DNA from: Xanthomonas melonis
GTDB taxonomy: Bacteria; Pseudomonadota; Gammaproteobacteria; Xanthomonadales; Xanthomonadaceae
Assembly (NCBI RefSeq): GCF_020783655.1
Contig: NZ_JAJGQH010000003.1
Coordinates: 186,001-250,000 of the forward strand
Length of the DNA: 64,000 bases
Direction: 5' to 3'
Part shown: piece after piece, positions 22,158 through 30,752 of the stretch
Layout: each line of letters starts with the position of its first letter
How positions within the stretch are numbered: the first letter of the stretch is position 1
The notes under the pieces: generated by a model
Databases searched by the model: none
What the model saw: the letters and a program-made list of their open reading frames with translations, nothing else
Told to the model about the DNA's origin: nothing
Made by a program: the position numbers and the translations under genes

Positions 22158-22772
22158 ATGGCCTCGATCTATGCTCTGAAGGGACGCTTCCAGGCGCTGC
22201 TGCGGCCCATGGTGGGCGCGCTCTACCGCGGCGGCATCACGGCCAACCAGGTGACGCTGACCGCGGCGGCGGTGTCGTTGCTGGTCGCGGCGGTGGTCTA
22301 TCACGCCGGCGCCGGCTGGCCCTGGCTGTATCTGCTGCTGCCGGTGTGGATGCTGCTGCGCATGGGCCTCAATGCCATCGACGGCATGCTCGCGCGCGAG
22401 TTCGGCCAGCAATCGCAACTGGGTGCCTACCTCAACGAATTGTGCGACGTGGTGGCCGATGCGGCGCTGTACTTGAGCCTGCTCGGCGTGCCCGGCGTGG
22501 GCGCGCATTGGTTGTGGATCTTTGCGCTGCTGGCCGCACTGACCGAATACGCCGGCGTGCTCGGGCTGATGGTCGGCGCCAGCCGCCGTTACGACGGGCC
22601 GATGGGCAAGAGCGACCGCGCGTTCGTCATCGGCGTGGTGGGACTGGGCCTGGCATGCGGCCTGCTGGGGGCCGGTGCCGTCACCTGGATCGCGTTGGCG
22701 CTGAGCGTGGCCTGCCTGGCCACCGTGTGGCGGCGGGTGCGTGCGGGACTGGCAGAGGCATCGGCACGCTGA
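22158..22772 (+). CDS. CDP-alcohol phosphotransferase family protein (first of two)
   Basis: 204-residue membrane enzyme of the CDP-OH_P family, which swaps CMP on a CDP-lipid for an alcohol headgroup or the reverse. The catalytic block reads [11 protein letters not shown], then [14 protein letters not shown]. The expected DGx2ARx8Gx3Dx3D has Asn in place of the third Asp (GAYLNELCD). Five to six hydrophobic segments. It heads an eight-gene plus-strand cluster ending with a CdsA-like gene, so it probably works with lipid precursors made there. Product cannot be assigned: phosphatidylglycerophosphate, phosphatidylinositol-phosphate and other headgroups are possible. Confidence 0.85.
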   Translation: MASIYALKGRFQALLRPMVGALYRGGITANQVTLTAAAVSLLVAAVVYHAGAGWPWLYLLLPVWMLLRMGLNAIDGMLAREFGQQSQLGAYLNELCDVVADAALYLSLLGVPGVGAHWLWIFALLAALTEYAGVLGLMVGASRRYDGPMGKSDRAFVIGVVGLGLACGLLGAGAVTWIALALSVACLATVWRRVRAGLAEASAR

Positions 22773-22856
22773 GCGCGCTGCGTGCACCGAGCTGTTTCCG
22801 GCTGGCCGATGCCGGTTCGGCCGTTGCCAAGACAACTTCTTTTTCAGGATGATTCC

Positions 22857-24611
22857 ATGCGTGATGTCGTAGAGCGTGAGTTCGCCAGTTTCGATGGCGC
22901 GCAGTTGTTTTATCGGCATTGGCCGACGCAGGGGGCCGTGGCGTCTGCCAGGGCGGTGGTGCTGCTGCACCGCGGGCATGAGCACTCCGGGCGGGTGATG
23001 CATCTGGCCGAAGAGCTGGACCTGCCCGACGCGCAATTCTTCGCCTGGGACGCACGCGGCAATGGCCGCTCGCCGGGCGCGCGCGGCGATGCGCCCGGCT
23101 TCGAGGCGCTGGTGCGCGACCTGGACAGCTTCATCGCGCACCTGGGCAGCGTGCACGGCATCGCGGTGCAGGACATCGTGGTGATCGCGCAAAGCGTGGG
23201 CGCGGTGATCGCGGCCACCTGGGTGCACGACTACGCGCCGCCCCTGCGCGCGCTGGTGCTGGCCTCACCGGCGTTCAAGGTCAAGCTGTACGTGCCGTTC
23301 GCACGCGCAGGGCTGAAGCTGATGCATGCGCTGCGCGGCAACTTCTTCGTCAACAGCTACGTCAAACCGCAGTGGCTCACCCACGATGCGCAGCGCGTGC
23401 AGAGCTACCGCAGCGATCCGCTGATCACCCGGCCGATCTCGGTGCGCGTGCTGCTGGGTCTGTATGCGGCCGCCGCGCGCGTGGTGGACGATGCGCAGGC
23501 GATCACCGTGCCGACCCAGTTGCTGGTGTCCGGCGCGGATTTCGTGGTGCATCGCGGCCCGCAGGACCGCTTCTACGAGAACCTGCGTTCGCCGATCAAG
23601 CAGCGCCACTGGCTGCCGGGCTTCTTCCACGACACCCTGGGCGAACGCGACCGCGCACTGGCGCTCGCGCCGATCCGCGCCTTCGTGCAGGCGCGCTTTG
23701 CGCAGCCGCCGGTACGTGCCGACTTGCGCGATGCGCATCGCGCCGGGCCCAGTTTCGACGAGGCCGAGCGGCTGGCCTGGCCGCCGCAACGCAATAGCCT
23801 GCAGGACCTGCGCTGGCGCTGTGTACGCGCCGGGCTACGCCTGGGCGGCAGCCTTTCCGAAGGTATCGCGCTCGGCCTGCAGACCGGCTTCGATTCCGGC
23901 AGCACGCTGGATTACATCTATCGCAACCAGGCGCGTGGACGCGGGCCGCTGGGTCGCATGATCGACCGCAATTATCTCGACGCGATCGGCTGGCGCGGTA
24001 TCCGCATCCGCGGCGTGCATCTGGGCGAGTTGCTGCGCGATGCCGCCAGCCGTCTGCGCCAGGCCGGCCAGCCGGTGCGCGTGCTGGATGTCGCCGCCGG
24101 CCATGGCCGTTACGTGCTGGAAGCGCTGGGCAGCGGCGCGCAGCGTGCCGATGCCATCGTGCTGCGCGACTTCAGCCCACTCAACGTGACACAGGGCAGT
24201 GCACTGATCCAGACGCTGGGTGCAGGCGAGATCGCGCGCTTCGAGCAAGGCGATGCGTTCGATCCCGCGGCGTTGGCCGCGGTGCAGCCGGCGCCGACCC
24301 TGGCGGTGGTGTCGGGGCTGTACGAGCTGTTTGCCGACAACGACCAGGTGGCGCGCTCGCTCGCCGGCCTGGCCGCCGCAGTGCAGCCTGGCGGCTATCT
24401 GCTCTATACCGGCCAGCCATGGCACCCACAGCTGGAATTCATCGCCCGCGCGCTCACCAGCCATCGCGATGGCGTGGCCTGGGTGATGCGTCGGCGTAGC
24501 CAGCAGGAAATGGACGGCCTGGTCGAGGCGGTGGGCTTTCGCAAGGTGGCCCAGCGTATCGATGCGTTCGGCATCTTCACCGTGTCGCTGGCGCAGCGGA
24601 TCCAGGCATGA
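22857..24611 (+). CDS. Alpha/beta hydrolase fused to a SAM-dependent methyltransferase
   Basis: 584-residue fusion. Residues 1-300 are an alpha/beta hydrolase of the monoglyceride-lipase type (FDGAQLFYRHWP, HRGHEHSGR oxyanion region, nucleophile Ser in IAQSVGAVIAA, late His in GFFHDTLGER). Residues about 340-584 are a class I methyltransferase with motif I in RVLDVAAGHGRYVLEALG. ATG 22857 is preferred over 22782 because the extension is not domain-like. Its stop overlaps the next gene by four bases (ATGA). The pairing with phospholipid enzymes suggests deacylation plus methylation of a lipid, but the substrate is unknown. Confidence 0.88.
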   Translation: MRDVVEREFASFDGAQLFYRHWPTQGAVASARAVVLLHRGHEHSGRVMHLAEELDLPDAQFFAWDARGNGRSPGARGDAPGFEALVRDLDSFIAHLGSVHGIAVQDIVVIAQSVGAVIAATWVHDYAPPLRALVLASPAFKVKLYVPFARAGLKLMHALRGNFFVNSYVKPQWLTHDAQRVQSYRSDPLITRPISVRVLLGLYAAAARVVDDAQAITVPTQLLVSGADFVVHRGPQDRFYENLRSPIKQRHWLPGFFHDTLGERDRALALAPIRAFVQARFAQPPVRADLRDAHRAGPSFDEAERLAWPPQRNSLQDLRWRCVRAGLRLGGSLSEGIALGLQTGFDSGSTLDYIYRNQARGRGPLGRMIDRNYLDAIGWRGIRIRGVHLGELLRDAASRLRQAGQPVRVLDVAAGHGRYVLEALGSGAQRADAIVLRDFSPLNVTQGSALIQTLGAGEIARFEQGDAFDPAALAAVQPAPTLAVVSGLYELFADNDQVARSLAGLAAAVQPGGYLLYTGQPWHPQLEFIARALTSHRDGVAWVMRRRSQQEMDGLVEAVGFRKVAQRIDAFGIFTVSLAQRIQA

Positions 24612-25945
24612 CGCCAGGCGCGCGTCCTACCGGCCGTGCCGCGCTGTGGCTGGCGTTGCTGGGCCCGTTCTTCTTCCTCAGCTACGGCCTGGCCAATCTG
24701 CTGGCCGGGCGCGCGGTGGACGTGCCCTCGGTGGTGTTCGACTGGGAGCATGGCATGCCGTTCTGGCCGTGGACCATCGTGCCGTACTGGTCGATCGACC
24801 TGTTCTACGCCGCCTCGTTCTTCGTCTGCCGTACCCGGCGCGAACTGGACACGCATGCGCTGCGCCTGCTCGGCGCGCAATTGATCTGCGTGGCCTGTTT
24901 CCTGCTGTGGCCATTGCGCTACAGCTTCGTGCGGCCGGACACCGACGGCGTGTTCGGCTGGCTGTTCGCGGTGCTGTTGGGCTTCGACAAGCCGTTCAAC
25001 CAGGCACCGTCGTTGCACATCGTGCTGCTGGTGGTGCTGTGGGTGCGCTATGCGCAGCATCTGCGCGGCATCTGGCGCTGGCTGCTGCACGGCTGGTTCG
25101 CACTGATCGGGGTGTCGGTACTGACGACCTATCAGCATCACTTCGTGGATATCCCCACCGGGCTGGCGGTGGGCTGGCTATGCGTGTGGCGATGGCCGGA
25201 GCGCATCGCCGCACCGTTCGCGCAGGCGCAGCTGGCCCGCGATGCACGCCGTTGGCAGCTCGCGGCGGCGTACCTGGCCGGCGCCCTCGCCAGCGCCGCG
25301 CTCGCGGCCTGGAGCGGCGGTGCCGGGCTATGGGCGCTATGGCCGAGCCTGTCGCTGGGGCTGGTCGCAGTGAACTATGCGGCACTTGGCCCGCTCGGCT
25401 TCCAGAAGCGCAGCGACGGGCAGCTGAGTCTTGCCGCGCGCTGGTTGTATGCGCCGTATCTGTTGGCCGCATGGTGCAACTCACGCCTGTGGACGCGCCG
25501 CGACCCGCTGCCACGCCTGGTCTGCGACGACGTATGGCTGGGCCGCATTCCATTGCCTGCACAGCGCGCCGCATTCGCAGCGGTAGTGGATCTCAGCGCC
25601 GAGCTGTCGCTGCACGCCGCGCGTGCGCACGACCAGGTGATTGCGATGCTGGACCTGGTGGCACCGCCACCTGCCAGTCTGCGCACCGCCGCAGCCGCCA
25701 TCGCGGCGGCGCGCATGCGCGGACCGGTGCTGGTGTGTTGCGCGCTGGGCTATTCGCGTAGCGCGGCCAGCATCGCGACCTGGCTGGTTCGCAGCGGACG
25801 CGCCGCCGACGTGGACGGCGCCATCGCCCAGCTGCGCGCGGTACGTGGTGCGATCGTGCTCGGACACGCGCACCGCGCGGCCATCGCGGCGGCCTGCAGC
25901 GGCCATGACAGCGACCAGGACGTGCCCGACCGGAGATCGCCATGA
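24608..25945 (+). CDS. PAP2-like membrane enzyme fused to a dual-specificity phosphatase
   Basis: 445-residue fusion. Residues 1-300 are polytopic with PAP2 motifs APSLHIVLL and TYQHHFVDIPTG. The PSLH plus T-x2-H-x3-D form, without the usual SR, is closer to the inositolphosphotransferase-like (Aur1/Ipt1) branch than to classical PAP2 phosphatases. Residues 310-430 form a dual-specificity phosphatase domain with the CX5R active site in CCALGYSRSAAS. It overlaps both neighbours by ATGA. A combined headgroup transfer and dephosphorylation of a lipid phosphate (a PTPMT1-like step on PGP or PIP) would fit; this is inference. Confidence 0.85.
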   Translation: MTPGARPTGRAALWLALLGPFFFLSYGLANLLAGRAVDVPSVVFDWEHGMPFWPWTIVPYWSIDLFYAASFFVCRTRRELDTHALRLLGAQLICVACFLLWPLRYSFVRPDTDGVFGWLFAVLLGFDKPFNQAPSLHIVLLVVLWVRYAQHLRGIWRWLLHGWFALIGVSVLTTYQHHFVDIPTGLAVGWLCVWRWPERIAAPFAQAQLARDARRWQLAAAYLAGALASAALAAWSGGAGLWALWPSLSLGLVAVNYAALGPLGFQKRSDGQLSLAARWLYAPYLLAAWCNSRLWTRRDPLPRLVCDDVWLGRIPLPAQRAAFAAVVDLSAELSLHAARAHDQVIAMLDLVAPPPASLRTAAAAIAAARMRGPVLVCCALGYSRSAASIATWLVRSGRAADVDGAIAQLRAVRGAIVLGHAHRAAIAAACSGHDSDQDVPDRRSP

Positions 25946-26388
25946 CCACCTCCCTGATGACCCTGGCAACCATGCGCGCGGTACTGCGCCAGGGCGGCAT
26001 GCTGGACCGGTTCTCGTTGTTGCTGCTGGCCGCGGCCATTGCCTTGCTCGGCGTCGCCGAAGCGCCGCCGTTGATCCAGTTGAGTTATGGGCTCAGCGTG
26101 CTGGCCGGGATGCTGCAGCGCTACTGGGCGTTTCGGGTAGGACTGGATGCCGACCTGCTGGACGGCGTGATCGCGCAGCTGGCGCATCGTGGCGGCAGCG
26201 AAGACACCGCCGCGCAACAGCTGGATGCGGCGTTGCATGCGGTTGGCCTGATGGCGACGCCACCTTCGCCACGCGACTGGTCTGCCCGTTGGAACGGCAT
26301 GCGCCGCCTGCTGCGGTGGCAACTGCTGAGCGTGGCGGTGCAGACCCTGGCACTGGTTGCAGCGCTGGCGTTGCGGGTGTGGCGATGA
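25942..26388 (+). CDS. Hypothetical membrane protein in the lipid cluster
   Basis: 148 residues with hydrophobic segments at about 23-40, 47-60 and 122-143 and a soluble middle part. I do not recognise a family. It starts inside the stop of the PAP2-phosphatase gene (ATGA) and its own stop overlaps the next start by ATGA, so it is certainly part of the operon and is likely a subunit of a membrane complex. Confidence 0.75.
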   Translation: MTTSLMTLATMRAVLRQGGMLDRFSLLLLAAAIALLGVAEAPPLIQLSYGLSVLAGMLQRYWAFRVGLDADLLDGVIAQLAHRGGSEDTAAQQLDAALHAVGLMATPPSPRDWSARWNGMRRLLRWQLLSVAVQTLALVAALALRVWR

Positions 26389-27872
26389 CCGACAGGCCTG
26401 ACACCGTTCCCCCCGCGCCAATGGCGGCGACGCCGGCGCAGCTGGCGCTATGGCAACGCCTGCAGCATGACCGCTTCGGCGACGATGCGCAGGCGCTGCC
26501 GGCCTTCGTCCAGCGCGTGGCCAGCCAGGTGCGTTGCAGCACCGCGCAGGCGCAACGGCTGGTGGAGGAATACCGGCGGTTCTGCTTTCTTGCCTGCACC
26601 GACTCGCACGATGTCACGCCCAGCCCGCCCGTCGATCAGGTCTGGCATACCCACCTGACCGACACCCGCGAGTACTGGCAGCGGTTCTGCCCCCAGGTGC
26701 TGCAGACCAGCTTGCACCATCGGCCCGGGCGTGGGGGCGCGGATGACGCTGCGCGCTTCCAGACGCAGTACTGCCGCACGCTGGAACGCTACCGCACCCA
26801 CTTCGGCGAGCCGCCAGCGTCGTGCTGGCCGCCAGCGCCGCCGCAGCCCGCTGTCAGCATGCAGCGCTCTGACGACACCTCCGAGGCCATGTTGCGCGCA
26901 TTGCGCGGCCTGCCGCCCCAGGACATGTCGCGGCAGCTGCCTCGCGCGTTGATCGGCTGGACGCTGCTGGCGGCGGTGATGGCATGGCTGGGGGCGGCAT
27001 CCAGTGCCGGGGTGGTGTCGCCGCTGCAATGGCGAGGTGTTCAGTTCCTGTGCGTGTTCATTGCGCTGATCGGTGTGGCCTGGTCGATGGCGGCCTGGTT
27101 GCGCCGGGTGCTGCGGCGCGGCCGCGCGGCCGGGACACTGGAGGCCGCCGAGCTGGCCTATCTGAGCGGAGGTGCCGACCGCGTGGCCGACCTGTGGTGC
27201 ACCGAACTGCTGGTGCGTGATGCGGTGTCTCTGCAGCGCGACGAGAGGGAGCCGGCATACCGCTGGGTGGCGTGTCAGCCGCAGGCCACGGTGACGCCCG
27301 CACTCGAGCCGGCGCTGCAGATCCTGCGCACGACCGAGGATCCGCTGCTGGCGTTGCGCGCATTGCGTGCGCAGGCCGCACCGCTGAAGCAAGGCCTGAT
27401 CGACAAGGGGCTATGGCTCACAGGGGGCGCGGCAGCCGGGCTGCGCCTGATCAGCACCGTGCCGGTAGCCCTGGTGTGGCTGCTGGGCGCCTGCAAGCTC
27501 GTGATCGGGGTGCAAGGCAACCACCCGGTGGGCTACCTGTTGGGCCTGATTGTGCTGACCAGCGCGCTCGTCCTCGGCTTTGCGCTGGTACCGGTGCGGC
27601 GCACCCTGGCTGGCGATGCCTGCCTGCAGACATGCCGGCAGGCGCTGCGGCGCGACGCTGCACGCAACGGTGGCGATCCCGCCGAAGCGGTTGCGCTGTA
27701 TGGCACCGTCGCGCTGGTAGGCACCGCATGGGCGGACTATCACAGCCTGCGTGCCCCGCACGGCCATGACGGCGGCAGCGGTAGCACGTGTGGTGGAGGC
27801 GGCGACGGTGGTGATGGTGGCAGCAGCGATGGCGGTGGTGGCTGTGGCGGCTGCGGCGGGGGAGGTGACTGA
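26385..27872 (+). CDS. TIGR04222-like membrane protein with glycine-rich (GRDP/DUF1399-like) N-domain
   Basis: 495 residues. The N-terminal part has PPVDQVWHTHLTDTREYW, the hallmark of glycine-rich-domain (DUF1399-type) proteins. The middle has paired membrane segments (about 185-225 and 350-410) as in the TIGR04222 family. The C terminus is a striking Gly-rich tail (GSTCGGGGDGGDGG, then GGGGCGGCGGGGD) containing cysteines, typical of TIGR04222 proteins. Function of the family is unknown. ATG 26385 overlaps the previous stop; the last base of its TGA is the first of the next ATG. Confidence 0.78.
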   Translation: MTDRPDTVPPAPMAATPAQLALWQRLQHDRFGDDAQALPAFVQRVASQVRCSTAQAQRLVEEYRRFCFLACTDSHDVTPSPPVDQVWHTHLTDTREYWQRFCPQVLQTSLHHRPGRGGADDAARFQTQYCRTLERYRTHFGEPPASCWPPAPPQPAVSMQRSDDTSEAMLRALRGLPPQDMSRQLPRALIGWTLLAAVMAWLGAASSAGVVSPLQWRGVQFLCVFIALIGVAWSMAAWLRRVLRRGRAAGTLEAAELAYLSGGADRVADLWCTELLVRDAVSLQRDEREPAYRWVACQPQATVTPALEPALQILRTTEDPLLALRALRAQAAPLKQGLIDKGLWLTGGAAAGLRLISTVPVALVWLLGACKLVIGVQGNHPVGYLLGLIVLTSALVLGFALVPVRRTLAGDACLQTCRQALRRDAARNGGDPAEAVALYGTVALVGTAWADYHSLRAPHGHDGGSGSTCGGGGDGGDGGSSDGGGGCGGCGGGGD

Positions 27873-28516
27873 TGCAACGCGTGCAACGGCAACGGCAGCG
27901 ACGGCTGCGCTGGGCACAGGCCTTGCGCAGTCGCGGTGCCACGCCCAACGGGGTGTCGTGGGTGGGCATCGGGTTCGCGGCGTTGGCTGCACTGATGTTC
28001 TATGTGGGCCTGAGCGCCCCCGCACGCGAAGGCGCCGGGCCTTTGCTGCTGGCCGTGCTCGGCTTGCAGGGGCGGTTATGGTGCAATCGCATGGATGGCG
28101 TGCTGGCGCGTCAGGCACGCATGGTGTCGCGTGCGGGCGAGGTCTACAACGACGCGCCCGATCGCCTGTCCGACGTGCTTGTCTGCGTGGGCCTGGGCTA
28201 TGGCTTGCAGGCCGGCCTGCCGTGGGCCGCGCAACTGGGCTGGGCGGCGGCGCTGTGCTGCGTGGCCACCGCGTATGTGCGCATGCTGGGCCTGGCCTGC
28301 GGCACGCCGGAACCGCGGCAGGGGCCGATGAGCCGCGTGCAGCGCATGCAGTGGCTGTCGCTGGCAGCCTTGCTGGCCTTGCCGCTGCAGTGGACGGGCC
28401 AGCCGCGTCTTGCGGCCTGGTTGCTGAGCGGCGCTTTGGCGGTGTTGATCGCCGGTGCGTTGCTGACGGTGGTGTTACGGCTGCGCACGATCGTGCGCAC
28501 ATTGGAGCAGACATGA
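27872..28516 (+). CDS. CDP-alcohol phosphotransferase family protein (second of two)
   Basis: 214-residue membrane protein with the CDP-OH_P block NRMDGVLARQARMVSRAG, then EVYNDAPDRLSD. As in the first paralogue of the cluster, the Asp expected three residues after the Gly spacer is Asn (GEVYN), with Asp residues nearby. The N terminus is strongly basic (MQRVQRQRQRRLRWAQ). TGATG overlap with the preceding gene and ATGA overlap with the following acyltransferase show coupling. Two such enzymes in one operon suggest two successive or alternative headgroup reactions. Confidence 0.85.
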   Translation: MQRVQRQRQRRLRWAQALRSRGATPNGVSWVGIGFAALAALMFYVGLSAPAREGAGPLLLAVLGLQGRLWCNRMDGVLARQARMVSRAGEVYNDAPDRLSDVLVCVGLGYGLQAGLPWAAQLGWAAALCCVATAYVRMLGLACGTPEPRQGPMSRVQRMQWLSLAALLALPLQWTGQPRLAAWLLSGALAVLIAGALLTVVLRLRTIVRTLEQT

Positions 28517-29145
28517 TTGCCCGATTGGTCGCCCGCGCTTGCAGCGGCGCCATCCGCACGCTCACCGGTGCACGCGCGTTGTGGCGTGGTTGCGCGCCAT
28601 CCAACGAGCGCCGCGTGTATTACGGTAACCACGCCAGCCACGGCGATTTCGTGCTGATCTGGTCGTCATTGCCGGCCAGCCTGCGGCATGAAGTGCGCCC
28701 GGTGGCTGCGGCCGATTACTGGCAACGCACTGCGCTGCGGCGTTATCTGATCCATGCGGTGTTCAATGGCGTGCTGATTGAGCGCGATGCGGCGCGGCGC
28801 ACCCGCGACCCGATCGAATGTTTGTGCGATGCAGTGGACGCCGGTGATTCGCTGATCCTGTTTCCCGAGGGCACGCGCAATCCCGACGAAGGCGTGCTGC
28901 CGTTCAAGAGCGGGCTGTATCACCTGGCGCGGCAGCGCCCGGAACTGGAGTTCGTGCCGGTGTGGATCGACAACCTCAAGCGGGTGATGCCCAAGGGCAA
29001 GTGGCTGCCGCTGCCGCTGTTGTGCACCACCACCTTCGGTGCACCGTTGCGGCTGGATGCCGACGAAGACAAGGACGCATTTCTGGCGCGTGCGCGTGAG
29101 GCGCTGCTGGCGTTGTCACCGGACCAGCTGGAGGCGCGCGCATGA
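28513..29145 (+). CDS. 1-acyl-glycerol-3-phosphate acyltransferase-like protein
   Basis: 210-residue PlsC-family acyltransferase with the catalytic HX4D box in YGNHASHGDFVLIW, the glycerol-phosphate-binding LFPEGTRNPDEG, and VPVWIDNL. It likely acylates a lysolipid to make phosphatidate or a related lipid for the downstream CdsA-like enzyme. The ATG at 28513 overlaps the preceding stop; the upstream in-frame extension to 27751 is not real. A second PlsC domain occurs in the MFS fusion at 12143-14065. Confidence 0.9.
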   Translation: MIARLVARACSGAIRTLTGARALWRGCAPSNERRVYYGNHASHGDFVLIWSSLPASLRHEVRPVAAADYWQRTALRRYLIHAVFNGVLIERDAARRTRDPIECLCDAVDAGDSLILFPEGTRNPDEGVLPFKSGLYHLARQRPELEFVPVWIDNLKRVMPKGKWLPLPLLCTTTFGAPLRLDADEDKDAFLARAREALLALSPDQLEARA

Positions 29146-30116
29146 GCCTGTATCTGTACAGCGGGCAGTTGCAGCAGTCGTCCATGCATCAGCAGACGCT
29201 GTGGTTGTTCAGCGGGATCGCCTTGGTGCTGGTGATCGCCACGCTGATCTCCGAAACCCTGCGCTGGCGCGCGCGCGCAAGGCCCAGCGCGGTACTGGAC
29301 AATCTGGTGGCACGCATTCGCGCCTGGTGGGTGATGGCGGCGGTGGTCGGCATCGCGTTCGTGTTCGGCCGCGCCGGCGTCATCGTGCTGTTCGCGCTGG
29401 TGTCGTTGTTCGCGCTGCGCGAGTTCATCACCCTCACGCCCACCCGGCGTGGCGACTATTACGCGCTGCTGGCGGCGTTCTACATCGTGCTGCCCTGGCA
29501 GTACGGGTTGGTGTGGACCGGCTGGTACGGCATGTACACGCTGCTGATTCCGGTCTATGCATTCCTGGTGCTGCCGATCCTGGCCACCATCGGCGGCGAT
29601 ACCACGCGCTACCTGGAGCGCACCGCCAAGGTGCAGTGGGGCCTGATGATCTGCGTGTTCTGCATCTCGCACGTGCCGGCCTTGTTGAACCTGCAGATTC
29701 CCGGCTATGCCGGGCGCAACCTGCTGCTGATCGCGTTCCTGGTGATCGTGGTGCAGTCCTCGGACGTATTGCAGTACATCTGGGGCAAGCTCGCCGGCCG
29801 CCACCTGATCGCGCCGAAGCTCTCGCCCTCCAAAACGGTGGAAGGCTTCATCGGCGGCGTGCTGTCGGCCAGCCTGCTCGGGATGGCACTGTGGTGGATC
29901 ACTCCGTTCGCACCCTGGCATGCGTTCGGGCTGGCGCTGGTGGCCAACCTGATGGGCTTCTTCGGCGGGTTGGTGATGTCGGCGATCAAGCGCGATCGCG
30001 GCATCAAGGACTGGGGCCACATGATCGAAGGCCACGGTGGCGTGCTCGACCGCCTGGACTCGGTGTGCTTTGCCGCGCCGGTGTTCTTCCACCTGATCCG
30101 TTACGGCTGGGCGTGA
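29142..30116 (+). CDS. CdsA-like phosphatidate cytidylyltransferase
   Basis: 324-residue polytopic enzyme that converts phosphatidate and CTP to CDP-diacylglycerol at the inner membrane. The family signature is complete: SAIKRDRGIKDWG followed by EGHGGVLDRLDSV. About eight hydrophobic segments. It ends the eight-gene lipid cluster and overlaps the acyltransferase gene by ATGA. Since Xanthomonas genomes normally carry a housekeeping cdsA elsewhere (in the frr-dxr-bamA region), this is probably a second copy dedicated to the cluster. I therefore give no symbol. Confidence 0.92.
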   Translation: MSLYLYSGQLQQSSMHQQTLWLFSGIALVLVIATLISETLRWRARARPSAVLDNLVARIRAWWVMAAVVGIAFVFGRAGVIVLFALVSLFALREFITLTPTRRGDYYALLAAFYIVLPWQYGLVWTGWYGMYTLLIPVYAFLVLPILATIGGDTTRYLERTAKVQWGLMICVFCISHVPALLNLQIPGYAGRNLLLIAFLVIVVQSSDVLQYIWGKLAGRHLIAPKLSPSKTVEGFIGGVLSASLLGMALWWITPFAPWHAFGLALVANLMGFFGGLVMSAIKRDRGIKDWGHMIEGHGGVLDRLDSVCFAAPVFFHLIRYGWA

Positions 30117-30124
30117 GGTGGAGT

Positions 30125-30352
30125 GGGAAGCGGGAAGCGGGAAGCGGGAAGCGGGACCCGGGACCCGGGACCCGGGTCCTCGGGGCGATCGCGAGCTTCA
30201 AGCAGACGTGCGCAGCGGGTGCTTCGCACACTGCGGTTCTGAAACAGCGGAGCGGTATTGTGCGGCTGCCGAAACACTTGAATTAGACCTAGCAGCACGC
30301 ATGCTCTTGCGGGTCCCGGGTCCCGGGTCCCGGGTCCCGGGTCCCGGGTCCC
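30125..30352. repeat. Inverted arrays of GGGAAGC/GGGACCC and GGGTCCC heptamers
   Basis: Four GGGAAGC copies (30125-30152) and three GGGACCC copies (30153-30173) are followed, after about 137 bases, by six GGGTCCC copies (30311-30352). The two arrays are inverted relative to each other and can pair. They occupy the convergent cdsA-fis spacer. Copy number looks like slipped-strand variation. The same design occurs in the accC-accB spacer. Confidence 0.85.
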
Positions 30353-30364
30353 GAATCCTGAGCC

Positions 30365-30652
<288 letters not shown>

Positions 30653-30752
30653 TCACGAAGCCGGGACGCGTGGCCGGCGAGGGGGAGTGAGTCTAGCGCG
30701 TGACCTCATCGCTCGCCACGCCCGTGTGGCGAGCCGTGCAGGTCCGGTCCGG

